NCBI RefSeq assembly: GCF_019219025.1
Contig: NZ_JAHUWN010000001.1
Location: forward strand, 1 to 64,000
Source: Bacillus sp. sid0103
GTDB taxonomy: Bacteria; Bacillota; Bacilli; Bacillales_B; DSM-18226
Direction: 5' to 3'
DNA: 64,000 bases
In this document: in pieces, positions 27,474 through 35,414 of the stretch
Position numbering within the stretch: position 1 is the stretch's first letter
Layout of the letters: each line of letters opens with the position of its first letter
Made by a program: the position numbers and the translations under genes
Notes under the pieces: model-generated
The model's input: only the letters and a program-made list of their open reading frames with translations
Databases searched by the model: none
What the model was told of the DNA's origin: nothing

Positions 27474-28673
27474 TTAAATATTTTTCGTATTACTGGAAAG
27501 ACCGCATAATACACGTCCGAAGTTTTCTTTTGAAGTAATAGGTGATACTGTTCTGTGCGTATAAAGTGCTGAAAAATCACGGCCAATTCTCTGCATCGGA
27601 TTCCCATTTCCTACATAGGCGGATCCTGTTGCAAGAATTAATATATCAATCGCTTCTTTACAGGATTGAACCGCATATCCGATATTCGCCAATGCCTTTA
27701 CTCTTTCAAATTTACTCATATACTCTCCACTTGCAGCACAGGAGTCAAGCCGATCCGCTACTTGATAAAAGTGCATGGCAGCGGTTTCAATTTTTAGCGC
27801 TGCATTCGCTGCTTGATGATGTGTAGTAACGGCATCGCTTAGGAATTCCACTCCTAAATTTGCCGCTCTCCGGTTTGGTAATTTTTCCATGAAAAATTCT
27901 AAAGCTGCCTTTGCCATTCCTAGTCCAGGGACACCGATAGACATCGCTAATGCCGGAAAGAGTGCTGTATTATAAAGGGGAATATCACGAAAATGATTAG
28001 ATTGGAATTTCCCGTCAATGGCGCCTGTGAAGGACACAACTCTGTGGTGAGGAACAAACACATCTTTCATGTTAATACTGTTGCTTCCTGTACCGCGGAG
28101 TCCCATTACATGCCAATCGTCAGCAATATCCACTTCACTCATTGGTAAAGTGATTAAGCCTTGGTCCACGATGTTTCCATCTTCATCAACAATCGGCATT
28201 CCGAAATATCCCCAGGTTGCATGGAGGGAACCAGAGCAAAATGGCCAATAACCTTCTTCAATGAAGTAACCGCCTTTAACCTTTTTCACCTTAATTTTTC
28301 TTGGTTCAAATACACCTGAAAAAACAATATCATCACTAGAACCGTAAATTTCATCATGTGTTTTTTCAGAAAAGGATTCAGAGATCATTAACTCACGAAG
28401 ACAACATAGAGCAACGATCCAGCCGGTTGAACCACAGCCTCGTGAAATTTCCGTCACAATATCCGTATACGTTCTCATATTAGTTTGATAACCACCATAT
28501 TTTTGGGACCGAAGAATATAGAATAGACCAGACTCTTTTAATTCTTTAATTGTCGCTTCTGGAATTCTCTGAATCTCCTCTGTTTCTTTTGCTCGTTCAC
28601 GTAATCTTGGGACCATAGCTCGTGCCTTTTCAACAAGTTCTGTTTGGACATCTAAAATTGCACTTGTCACCAT
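27474..28673 (-). CDS. Flavin-dependent monooxygenase 1, acyl-CoA dehydrogenase type (HsaA/DszC-like)
   Basis: A 399-residue oxygenase component with the acyl-CoA dehydrogenase fold: helical N-terminus (LVEKARAMVPRLRERAKETE), middle beta domain (WPFCSGSLHATWGYFGMPI; GLRGTGSNSINMKDVFVP) and the C-terminal type-2 domain. Members (HsaA, HpaB-type C2, DszC, NmoA-like) use reduced flavin from a separate reductase to hydroxylate phenols or oxidise N/S compounds, not to desaturate acyl-CoA; the catalytic acyl-CoA Glu is not apparent. First gene of the operon running to etfA; the promoter element is at 28745-28826. The flavin reductases are at 39214 and 45661. Confidence 0.85.
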   Translation of the reverse strand: MVTSAILDVQTELVEKARAMVPRLRERAKETEEIQRIPEATIKELKESGLFYILRSQKYGGYQTNMRTYTDIVTEISRGCGSTGWIVALCCLRELMISESFSEKTHDEIYGSSDDIVFSGVFEPRKIKVKKVKGGYFIEEGYWPFCSGSLHATWGYFGMPIVDEDGNIVDQGLITLPMSEVDIADDWHVMGLRGTGSNSINMKDVFVPHHRVVSFTGAIDGKFQSNHFRDIPLYNTALFPALAMSIGVPGLGMAKAALEFFMEKLPNRRAANLGVEFLSDAVTTHHQAANAALKIETAAMHFYQVADRLDSCAASGEYMSKFERVKALANIGYAVQSCKEAIDILILATGSAYVGNGNPMQRIGRDFSALYTHRTVSPITSKENFGRVLCGLSSNTKNI

Positions 28674-28744
28674 TCCATCTCTTCCCTTCCAATTTGATTT
28701 TATTTATATATCTGCTTATATAGTGAATGTTGATTTCTTACATA

Positions 28745-28826
28745 AATATTAGAAAATTCGGTAACTTCAATCTAGAGTAAAAATCGTTTGAGTTAACGTA
28801 GATTTTAGATAGTTTTTATTGGTTTT
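28745..28826 (-). promoter_or_regulatory. Shared promoter/operator element, copy A
   Basis: On the plus strand AGAAAATTC begins at 28751, CTAGAG at 28772 and TTGGTT at 28819 (68 bp from the first block). On the minus strand this gives an upstream AACCAATAAAAA, CTCTAGA in the -35 position and a TAATAT -10 box just after GAATTTTC. The same blocks with the same 68-bp offset recur in copies B and C. Confidence 0.65.
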
Positions 28827-28883
28827 TTCGTGCCTATAAAGTTTTGAATGGAATCTTGTCTTTCATTTTTCGGCATTTATCCA

Positions 28884-28915
28884 TAAAAAAACACCTAAAT
28901 CGCTTTAGGTGTCAG
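28884..28915 (-). terminator. Terminator of the hydrolase 1-monooxygenase 2 operon
   Basis: ACACCTAAA/TTTAGGTGT stem with seven T on the minus strand. It lies 110 bases beyond the stop at 29024, past the 21-bp repeats. Confidence 0.8.
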
Positions 28916-28921
28916 GACTTA

Positions 28922-29020
28922 CGGATAGACTAGTCTTTACTCTCGGATAACTTCCCTATACTCTTGGATAGCATTCCTTTACTCTCGGATAGCATTCCTT
29001 TACTCTCGAAAAGCCTCCTG
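28922..29020. repeat. Degenerate 21-bp tandem repeat array 2
   Basis: CGGATA or a variant recurs at 28922, 28944, 28965, 28986 and 29007 (spacing 22, 21, 21, 21). The unit is TTTACTCTCGGATAGCATTCC. It lies between the stop of monooxygenase 2 and its terminator, so it is transcribed as 3' UTR. Period and position match array 1, although the unit sequence differs. Confidence 0.8.
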
Positions 29021-29023
29021 ACC

Positions 29024-30220
29024 TTAGTATCTAAGTGCATTCGACTCTAAACCGGCTAGAACTCGACCGTAGTTTTCTTTTGTAATGGTTGGTGAGAGGG
29101 AGCGGTGCGAATACAAAGTCCAAAAATCACGGAAAATTCTTTGCAAGGGGTGACCTTCATAAACAAAACCTGAGCCACTGGCCAGCATCAAGATATCAAG
29201 AGCCTCTTTACACATCTGATTAGCGTACCCTATATCCGCCAAGGTCTTGACCCTTGCATGACGGTCCATGTGTTTCCCGCTTGACGCCCACGTATCAAGA
29301 TCATCCACCACACGATAATAATGCATTTCAGCGGTATCAATTTTTAAAGTAGCATCTGCCAGTAAGAGATGGGTACTGGTTGCATCTTTTGAATATTCAA
29401 CCCCTATATGGCTAGCTCGTCGATTTGGCAAGAATTCCTGGAAGAAATCCATAGCTGCTTTCACCAACCCTAAACCAGGTAGTCCTAATGATAAAATTAG
29501 ACTAGGAAAGAGTGCCGTATTATATAAGGGGATATCACGAAAATGTTGAGAATTAAAATTTCCGTTCAACACTTCAGAAAATGATACACAACGATGTTCT
29601 GGAATAAAAACATTGTTCATTTTAACACTGTTAGAGCCTGTGCCCTTTAAGCCCATCGTATACCAGTCATCCATAATGTCGAGTTCATCAAATGGCAGCG
29701 TCATTAATGCTTGATCTACTAGCTTTCCGTCATCATCTGTAATCGCCATTCCAAAATATCCCCAAGTTGCATGCAGTGAGCCAGAACAAAACATCCATAA
29801 CCCTTCTTCAATTAAATATCCACCATCCACTTTTTTTGCAATACATTTCCTAGGTTCGTAAACTCCCGCAAACAGGACATTTTCTTCCTTTTCCCCAAAA
29901 ATCTCTAAATGAGTTTTTTCTGTGAATGATTCAGCAACCATCAGTTCCCGAATCGCACACAGCGCTACAATCCAGCCAGTGGATGCACATCCTCGTGAAA
30001 TCTCGACAATACAATCCGCATAGGTCTTGATATTGGTTTGCAGGCCGCCATATCGCTTCGGCCGCAATAGCGTAAACATGCCAGCTTCTTTAAGTTCTTT
30101 CATTGTTGCTTCTGGAATCCGTCGGATTTCTTCTGTTTCTTTTGCTCTTTCACGTAATTTTCGGATCAACGATTTTGCTTTTTCTACAAGTGTACGGTCA
30201 AAATCTTTTATTTTCGTCAT
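29024..30220 (-). CDS. Flavin-dependent monooxygenase 2, acyl-CoA dehydrogenase type
   Basis: A 398-residue paralogue of monooxygenase 1, similar along its whole length: LVEKAKSLIRKLRERAKETE, WMFCSGSLHATWGYFGMAI, GLKGTGSNSVKMNNVFIP and RDIPLYNTALFPSLILSLGLP. It is much closer to monooxygenase 1 than to monooxygenase 3. It should hydroxylate an aromatic substrate with flavin supplied by the island reductases. The ATG at 30220 overlaps the TGA of the upstream FAD dehydrogenase (TGATG), so the two are translationally coupled and perhaps act in sequence: desaturation or aromatisation, then hydroxylation. Confidence 0.85.
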   Translation of the reverse strand: MTKIKDFDRTLVEKAKSLIRKLRERAKETEEIRRIPEATMKELKEAGMFTLLRPKRYGGLQTNIKTYADCIVEISRGCASTGWIVALCAIRELMVAESFTEKTHLEIFGEKEENVLFAGVYEPRKCIAKKVDGGYLIEEGLWMFCSGSLHATWGYFGMAITDDDGKLVDQALMTLPFDELDIMDDWYTMGLKGTGSNSVKMNNVFIPEHRCVSFSEVLNGNFNSQHFRDIPLYNTALFPSLILSLGLPGLGLVKAAMDFFQEFLPNRRASHIGVEYSKDATSTHLLLADATLKIDTAEMHYYRVVDDLDTWASSGKHMDRHARVKTLADIGYANQMCKEALDILMLASGSGFVYEGHPLQRIFRDFWTLYSHRSLSPTITKENYGRVLAGLESNALRY

Positions 30221-31725
30221 CAAAACATCTCCTCTTTTTCTTTTAATCTAGTAATAAATTGTGCGGCATTTTCACCCGCAATCTTCCCGTACACTGCCCC
30301 TGCCATCAATCCAGCACCACCAGGATAGTTAAAGTAGAATAACCCGCCCACCATCTCACCGGCCGCATATAATCCAGGAATGGATTGGGATAAAATGTTT
30401 TGAACTTCCGTATTCGAGTTTATTTTTAAGCCGCCAAATGTAAACGTGATTCCACAGGTTACGGCATATGCTTCAAATGGACCTTCATCCAATGTATTAG
30501 CCCAATTGGATTTCCGCACCGTAATCCCATCTGTACATCGACCGTCCTTTATATTTGGATTGAATGGTATATCTTTTCGAACAGCCTCATTGTAGTCTCT
30601 TACCGTTTTTAAAAACCCTGCCCCATCTACTCCCTCAAGCTTTTCCGCCAGTTCTTCTATGGTATTGGCCTTTACCTTTGTGACCTTTCTTCCCCGATAT
30701 TCGTCACGTAAAAGTCCGGCTACTTTAGCATCGAAAACCTGCCAAGCAAATTGTCCTGGCTGCTCGAGGATTAATTTTCCATATTTCGCATAGGTATAAT
30801 TTCGAAAGTCAGCTCCTTCATCGATAAAACGCTTTCCTTCTGCATTGACTAAGATTCCAAACGGATAACTGAGTTTTTGAAATCCTTCTGTAAATTCTGG
30901 GAGATAGCGATCTCCACCAACCGAATGGCAGCCTGACCAATTTCCAGCTGCTTGAGCACCAATATTTAGCGCCATTTGAATTCCCTCGCCAGTATTAAAG
31001 CGGCTTCCTCTTGCTTTAGCTAAATCCCACTTAGGACCTAAATAGCGGGTCCTCATTTCCGGGTTTGCATGAAAGCCTCCAGAGGCCAAAATAACTGCTT
31101 TGGCATGAACTTTGGTTGATTTTCCATTCTGTTTAAAAATGACCCCATGTACTCCTTCATCGTCGTGAATAAGATCGGTTGCCATTGCATTAAATAAAAC
31201 TTGTACTCCCAACTGTTTTGCTTCTTCATGTAGTGCCCCGACTAACCCTGCTCCTCCGCCAACAGATTCAACAATCATTCCGCCCCAAAATTTGAATTTT
31301 CCATCTACTTTAAAGGCTTGACGGCCATAAATGGGGACCCATCTTACCTTATGACAATGCATCCATTTCATTGTTTCATAGCTTTTACTCGTTAAGAGGG
31401 ATGCCAGTTCCGGGTCGGTACGATAATCAGTAATCCGGCACATATCATCATAAAAATCTTCCTCCGTATAGGTACCAAAATCGGTAACTGCGAAATCTTC
31501 AGATGTAAGGTCGGGCATAATTTGTTTTAGATCTTCTACTCCGTTATAAGCAAAGCGAATCGATCCGTGCGTAAACGTGCTATTACCACCTTTTTCAGCC
31601 TCAGGAGATTTTTCAAGTACCATGACTTGGGCTCCATTCTCCCGTGCAGCTATTGCCGCACATATGGCAGCATTACCTGCCCCAACTATAACAACATCCG
31701 TTTCATAGATTCTGTTTTCCGTCAC
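30220..31725 (-). CDS. FAD-dependent dehydrogenase 3 (FAD_binding_2, TcuA/KstD-like)
   Basis: A 501-residue flavoprotein with VVIVGAGNAAICAAIAAREN, VLEKSPEAEKGGNSTFTHGS, VILASGGFHANPEM and C-terminal LYAAGEMVGGLFYFNYPGG plus AGLMAGAVYGKIAGE. It belongs to the TcuA/3-ketosteroid dehydrogenase-like branch, as dehydrogenase 2 does. The GTG start has AGGAGGGA 8 bases upstream. It follows a strong hairpin at 31744-31779 and is coupled to monooxygenase 2, suggesting both act on one ring substrate. Confidence 0.8.
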   Translation of the reverse strand: MTENRIYETDVVIVGAGNAAICAAIAARENGAQVMVLEKSPEAEKGGNSTFTHGSIRFAYNGVEDLKQIMPDLTSEDFAVTDFGTYTEEDFYDDMCRITDYRTDPELASLLTSKSYETMKWMHCHKVRWVPIYGRQAFKVDGKFKFWGGMIVESVGGGAGLVGALHEEAKQLGVQVLFNAMATDLIHDDEGVHGVIFKQNGKSTKVHAKAVILASGGFHANPEMRTRYLGPKWDLAKARGSRFNTGEGIQMALNIGAQAAGNWSGCHSVGGDRYLPEFTEGFQKLSYPFGILVNAEGKRFIDEGADFRNYTYAKYGKLILEQPGQFAWQVFDAKVAGLLRDEYRGRKVTKVKANTIEELAEKLEGVDGAGFLKTVRDYNEAVRKDIPFNPNIKDGRCTDGITVRKSNWANTLDEGPFEAYAVTCGITFTFGGLKINSNTEVQNILSQSIPGLYAAGEMVGGLFYFNYPGGAGLMAGAVYGKIAGENAAQFITRLKEKEEMF

Positions 31726-31743
31726 AAGATTGTCCCTCCTTTC

Positions 31744-31779
31744 AAAAAAGCTGACTCAAACTACCATTGAGTCAGCTTT
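31744..31779 (-). terminator. Internal terminator or attenuator between extradiol dioxygenase 1 and FAD dehydrogenase 3
   Basis: AAGCTGACTCAA/TTGAGTCAGCTT stem followed by TTTTTT on the minus strand, with the ribosome site of the next gene directly after. It lies inside an apparent operon, so it may set a lower level for the downstream pair. Confidence 0.7.
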
Positions 31780-31785
31780 ATTAAA

Positions 31786-32739
31786 TCATGCTTCGATAGT
31801 TGGTTTATTCATTTCCTTATCCATCACAGAATCTCCCCAATAGGTGTTTCCAATTGAATGTTCTTCTTCCGTCCACTCGACAGGCTCCCAGTCTGGTTCA
31901 AAAATTAAATAGGAATTACTAAATAACTCAACCCGGCATCCGCTGCCTGGATCGATAACATAAAGATAAAATGCTTGCGAAACACCATGTTTACCTGGTC
32001 CAATAAACTTAATTCTTTCTTCAGCTAAAATATCGGCTGCCCTCAAGATATCTTGGGCGTTATCGAGCCAATACGAAATATGGTGAAGCTGATTCGGTGT
32101 TTCTGCTTGTGGTCTTGAAATAACCGCAATATCGTGAACTAACGGGGTCACACTCATCCAGCCCGCGACAGTCGTTTTTTTATGGTATCTTACATATTCG
32201 CGCAGCTTAAACCCTAATTGACTGCCTAAATAGTCGAGGATTTCACCAACATCCATGGAGGTGGCAATATTAACATGATCAAACCTTCGCGGCGAGCAAC
32301 CACGTGCCCATGATTTGTAGGTTTGATTCTTCAAAACAGAACGTCTTTTTTCATCTGCTTTTGGTTTTTCAATATCATAGTAGATTTCAAAGGAATGCTG
32401 GCTGGGCAGTTTAAAACGAATCGAACGACCTTGGCCTGCCTCTTCTCCCGCTTCCATCCAGTTGACTTCTGTTCCTGCTTTTTCAAGCAATTTAGCAAAT
32501 CCTTCTACATCTTCGGGACGTTTCGTTCTCCATCCGATATGATCGACATATCCTTTCTCACCTGCAGTTAAGGAAAGGGAATGATGTTCAAAGTCGCCCC
32601 AGGCCCGTAAGTAATACGTCCCGTTCTTTTCTTCCGTTACTTCTAAACCGATTACATCACGGAAAAACCAAAGTGATTTTTCCAAATTGGGTGTGACTAG
32701 CGCCACATGTCCTAATTTTGCGATCTCTGGTAAAGTCAT
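31786..32739 (-). CDS. Extradiol ring-cleavage dioxygenase 1 (VOC family, type I)
   Basis: A 317-residue two-domain vicinal-oxygen-chelate enzyme of the catechol 2,3-dioxygenase/2,3-dihydroxybiphenyl dioxygenase type. Fe(II) ligands are visible as His155 (FDHVNI), His219 or 220 (LHHISYW) and Glu271 (CRVELF), the positions expected from catechol 2,3-dioxygenase (153, 214, 265). HGVSQAFYLYVIDPGSG is close to the extradiol signature. It opens a catechol next to the hydroxyls, giving a yellow meta-cleavage product for the hydrolase encoded upstream. I use the second of two adjacent ATGs, 7 bases after AAAGGAGG, to match the paralogue start MSLPEIAKLGH. Confidence 0.9.
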   Translation of the reverse strand: MTLPEIAKLGHVALVTPNLEKSLWFFRDVIGLEVTEEKNGTYYLRAWGDFEHHSLSLTAGEKGYVDHIGWRTKRPEDVEGFAKLLEKAGTEVNWMEAGEEAGQGRSIRFKLPSQHSFEIYYDIEKPKADEKRRSVLKNQTYKSWARGCSPRRFDHVNIATSMDVGEILDYLGSQLGFKLREYVRYHKKTTVAGWMSVTPLVHDIAVISRPQAETPNQLHHISYWLDNAQDILRAADILAEERIKFIGPGKHGVSQAFYLYVIDPGSGCRVELFSNSYLIFEPDWEPVEWTEEEHSIGNTYWGDSVMDKEMNKPTIEA

Positions 32740-32755
32740 CATCCTGCCTCCTTTA

Positions 32756-33595
32756 TTAAATCGAACTAGAAAAATAGTTTTGAATTAAATTATTAAAACT
32801 TTCTTTATTCTCAATTTGTGTCCAGTGACCACATTGACCGTATACATGTAATTGGACATTTTGGAGATGCGAGAGTAGATAGAAACTAGATTCTACTGTG
32901 CAAACCAAATCATCTCGACCATGCACCAGGAGAATAGGATTCTTGATTCGTCGTAAAGCAGTTACTGGCACTGGCACAGCGGCTGTTGCAAAAATAGATT
33001 CGTTGGAGCGATTAATATCAGGTTGCATCGCTGTCTCATATCTAGTTTGAGCAAGTGAGTCGATTTCAGGTGCTAATTTTTCCGCATCATACACAAACCA
33101 GCCCATGATTTGACGCATTTTCTTTTCGGATGGATTATCGTAAAAGCCTTTCGCACGACCGAGCTCTAAACTTACCTTTGTATTAGGTGTCCCGCCAGGT
33201 CCCATTAAGACAACACGGTCAAATCGTTCAGGATATTCAAGTAATAATTCCAAGGCAATGGAACAGCCTAACGAGTTCCCCACCACGTGGGCCTTTTGAA
33301 TACCAAGGGTATCGAGCAGTTCAATCATCTGATTGACCCAAAGATCCATCCATCCTTGTCTATTCTTTGGTAGGGACTCAGGATGACTACTCTGTCCAAA
33401 GCCATGAAGGTCAGGTGCAATACAGTCATACTGTTCACCGCATGAATTCAATGCGTACCGCCAGTTAGCCCAAGCGAACACGCCTGGTCCCGACCCATGC
33501 AAGAATAATATTGCCTCTGTATGTTCCTCCCCAGCCCGGTTTACAAAGGTTTCAAAGTGATCCGTTTTAACTAATTGTTGAGTAATGGATGCCAT
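32756..33595 (-). CDS. Meta-cleavage product hydrolase 1 (alpha/beta hydrolase)
   Basis: An alpha/beta hydrolase of about 280 residues like BphD/HsaD/TodF: oxyanion region FLHGSGPG (residues 31-38), nucleophile Ser108 in GNSLGCS, an Asp in LLVHGRDDLV and a His in GQCGHWTQIE. It hydrolyses the C-C bond of the ring-opened dienoate. I use the ATG at about 33595 (AAGGAGGAAAC upstream); the longer in-frame TTG start has no ribosome site. It is first in the operon hydrolase-dioxygenase-dehydrogenase-monooxygenase, driven by promoter copy B. Confidence 0.88.
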   Translation of the reverse strand: MASITQQLVKTDHFETFVNRAGEEHTEAILFLHGSGPGVFAWANWRYALNSCGEQYDCIAPDLHGFGQSSHPESLPKNRQGWMDLWVNQMIELLDTLGIQKAHVVGNSLGCSIALELLLEYPERFDRVVLMGPGGTPNTKVSLELGRAKGFYDNPSEKKMRQIMGWFVYDAEKLAPEIDSLAQTRYETAMQPDINRSNESIFATAAVPVPVTALRRIKNPILLVHGRDDLVCTVESSFYLLSHLQNVQLHVYGQCGHWTQIENKESFNNLIQNYFSSSI

Positions 33596-33647
33596 TTTAA
33601 CGTTTCCTCCTTCTAAAAGTAAAACTTTCTTACAATTATCAACCAAA

Positions 33648-33661
33648 TGAAAACCTTTACA
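33648..33661. promoter_or_regulatory. cre-like site before hydrolase 1
   Basis: TGAAAACCTTTACA matches the consensus TGWAANCGNTNWCA with one mismatch, between promoter copy B and the gene start. Suggests CcpA repression. Confidence 0.45.
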
Positions 33662-33685
33662 TTTTATAGATTGGTAAATATATAT

Positions 33686-33768
33686 AAATTTTAGAAAATT
33701 CGATATTTTAATTCTAGAGAAAAAAACATCTGATTTCGGGCTATTTTTAGGTGATTTTTATTGGTTTT
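33686..33768 (-). promoter_or_regulatory. Shared promoter/operator element, copy B
   Basis: AGAAAATTC at 33693, CTAGAG shortly after and TTGGTT at 33761 (68 bp from the first block). The minus strand shows a TAAAAT -10 box next to GAATTTTC. Same architecture as copies A and C. Confidence 0.65.
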
Positions 33769-33825
33769 ATAGCCAATAACTCCATTTCTAGATTGTATTT
33801 GCGGCTATTATCATCATTTTCTTCA

Positions 33826-33855
33826 TAAGAAAACCGGGGCATTGCCCGGTCACTT
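33826..33855 (-). terminator. Terminator of MFS carrier 1
   Basis: ACCGGGC/GCCCCGGT hairpin followed by TTTTCTT on the minus strand. A second hairpin GATCCTT/AAGGATC lies closer to the stop, at 33877-33897. Confidence 0.65.
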
Positions 33856-33921
33856 AACAAATAATTAGAAAGTTAGATCCTTCTGATAAGGATCTGTTCA
33901 TTTCTTTCTGAACCTCCTGTT

Positions 33922-35235
33922 TTAATTCTGTAATTCTATGACGATTTCATCTCCCATTTCCTTCTTCCCTAGTTTAAGGGTTGTAAGTGTGATTAAACTG
34001 ATAAGCAAGAAACCAGCAATGATGTACATCGCTTGTGTAAAATTGAAGACACCCATGATATACGGTCCAATGAAACCGCCTAGTGAGGAGAGGGTGCTAA
34101 CTAGCGCAATCCCAACAGGTGCGGTCGATTCTGAAAAGAAGAAGGTGATATAGGCATAGAAAGTACCTGAGATTCCATATAAGCCGGCAGAAGTAATGGA
34201 TAGCATTAAGACCATTAATGGAACACTCGAGACTAATGCACAACCAATAAATCCGACCATGGCAATAAACACACATGTGCCTAAATGCATTTTATGGGAG
34301 TTAGTTCGATCTGCATTCCAGCCAGTAAAAAGAATCGACGGGATTGCAATGATCGAAGGAATCATCGCCAGCCAGCCAATCTGTAGGTTAGTTGTTGATG
34401 AGGAAGTTAAGGACTTGATAATCGTTGGCATCCAGTAAGATAGTGCATTGACGGCAATAAAGCCAGCGATATTAAATAAAGCTAATTTCCATACTTTTGA
34501 CTCTTTCAACATACCTAAATGAGAAGTTTTATTTAATTTTGCACTTAATTTTCGTTCCTTGTCTAATTCACCTTCAAGCCATGTTTTTTCCTCAGCAGTC
34601 AACCATATTGCATTGGCAGGTTTATCAGTTAAGTAAAACAAAACCACAATCCCTAAAAGCACAGCTGGAAATCCTTCTAAGATAAACATCCATCTCCAGC
34701 CAGCTAAAGCGTTCCATGAGATTGTATCCATGATCCAAGTAGACAGCGGTGCTCCTATCAACGCACTTAATGGTAAAGCAACAAAAAAGAGAGATGTAGC
34801 CTTGCCACGTTCTCGAGCCCTGAACCAATAGGTTAAATATAGAACAATTCCCGGAACAAAACCCGCTTCAGCAGCACCGAGTAAAAAACGTAATATATAT
34901 AAGTGGGTCGCTGATTGGATAAATCCCTGAAAAATAACGACTATTCCCCAAGTAATCATAATACGGGCAATCCACAACCTTGCCCCCACTTTATGCAAAA
35001 TCATGTTGCTAGGAACTTCAAAGAGGAAATAACTGATAAAAAATAGACCAGACAACAAACCAAACACTTCAGCTGTCAATGATAAATCGGCATTCATTTG
35101 TAAGGCAGCATATCCCATATTGACACGATCTAAGAAGGCAACCACATACAATAGCAAAATAAATGGTAAAATTCACTTCATGGTTTTCTTAATAGTACTT
35201 TTTTCAATCAGATGGACAGATTGTGTTTCATTCAA
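33922..35235 (-). pseudogene. MFS transporter 1 (anion:cation symporter type) with an in-frame TGA near its start
   Basis: The open part (33922-35157, 411 codons) is an MFS carrier with 12 helices; FLDRVNMGYAALQMN after helix 1 is typical of the ACS family that imports organic anions, often aromatic acids. Its natural start is TTG 35235 (AGGGAGG upstream), but codon 21 is TGA (35173-35175) where the pattern K-x-ILPFILLLYVVAFLDR expects a sense codon; TGG to TGA is a single change. The frame is open again right after. Without read-through or a poor internal TTG start, helix 1 would be damaged. So it is either a recent pseudogene, a sequencing error or a recoded codon. It has its own promoter (copy C) and a cre site. 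Confidence 0.7.
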
Positions 35236-35260
35236 ATAAATCCCTCCCTAAAAATTAATT

Positions 35261-35274
35261 TGAAAGTGCTTACA
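35261..35274. promoter_or_regulatory. cre-like site before MFS carrier 1
   Basis: TGAAAGTGCTTACA matches the CcpA consensus TGWAANCGNTNWCA at all but one position. It lies just downstream of the predicted -10 box of promoter copy C. Confidence 0.6.
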
Positions 35275-35277
35275 TTT

Positions 35278-35360
35278 TTATATTTTAGAAAATTCCGTAT
35301 ACTGTATCTAGAGTAAAAAACATTGAAATTTACACTATTTTCAAATGGTTTTTGTTGGTT
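35278..35360 (-). promoter_or_regulatory. Shared promoter/operator element, copy C
   Basis: AGAAAATTC at 35287, CTAGAG at about 35308 and TTGGTT at 35355 (68 bp from the first block). The minus strand has a TAAAAT -10 box. It drives MFS carrier 1 and borders the V4R-PucR regulator gene. Confidence 0.65.
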
Positions 35361-35376
35361 ATCGTTTGATTTCCCC

Positions 35377-35408
35377 ATAAAAAAGAGCAATCCGATTGGA
35401 CTGCTCTA
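35377..35408 (-). terminator. Terminator of the V4R-PucR regulator gene
   Basis: AGAGCA...TGCTCT hairpin with TTTTTTA on the minus strand, directly after the stop codon. Confidence 0.8.
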
Positions 35409-35414
35409 AGATGC

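Noticed and set aside
21294..29020. CRISPR array suggested by regularly spaced repeats
   Set aside because: The 21-bp units are contiguous and degenerate, without unique spacers or nearby cas genes.
28745..35360. Sigma-54 promoters expected from the V4R regulator
   Set aside because: No TGGCAC-N5-TTGCA pattern is present in the conserved elements, and the regulator lacks the AAA+ domain needed to activate sigma-54.
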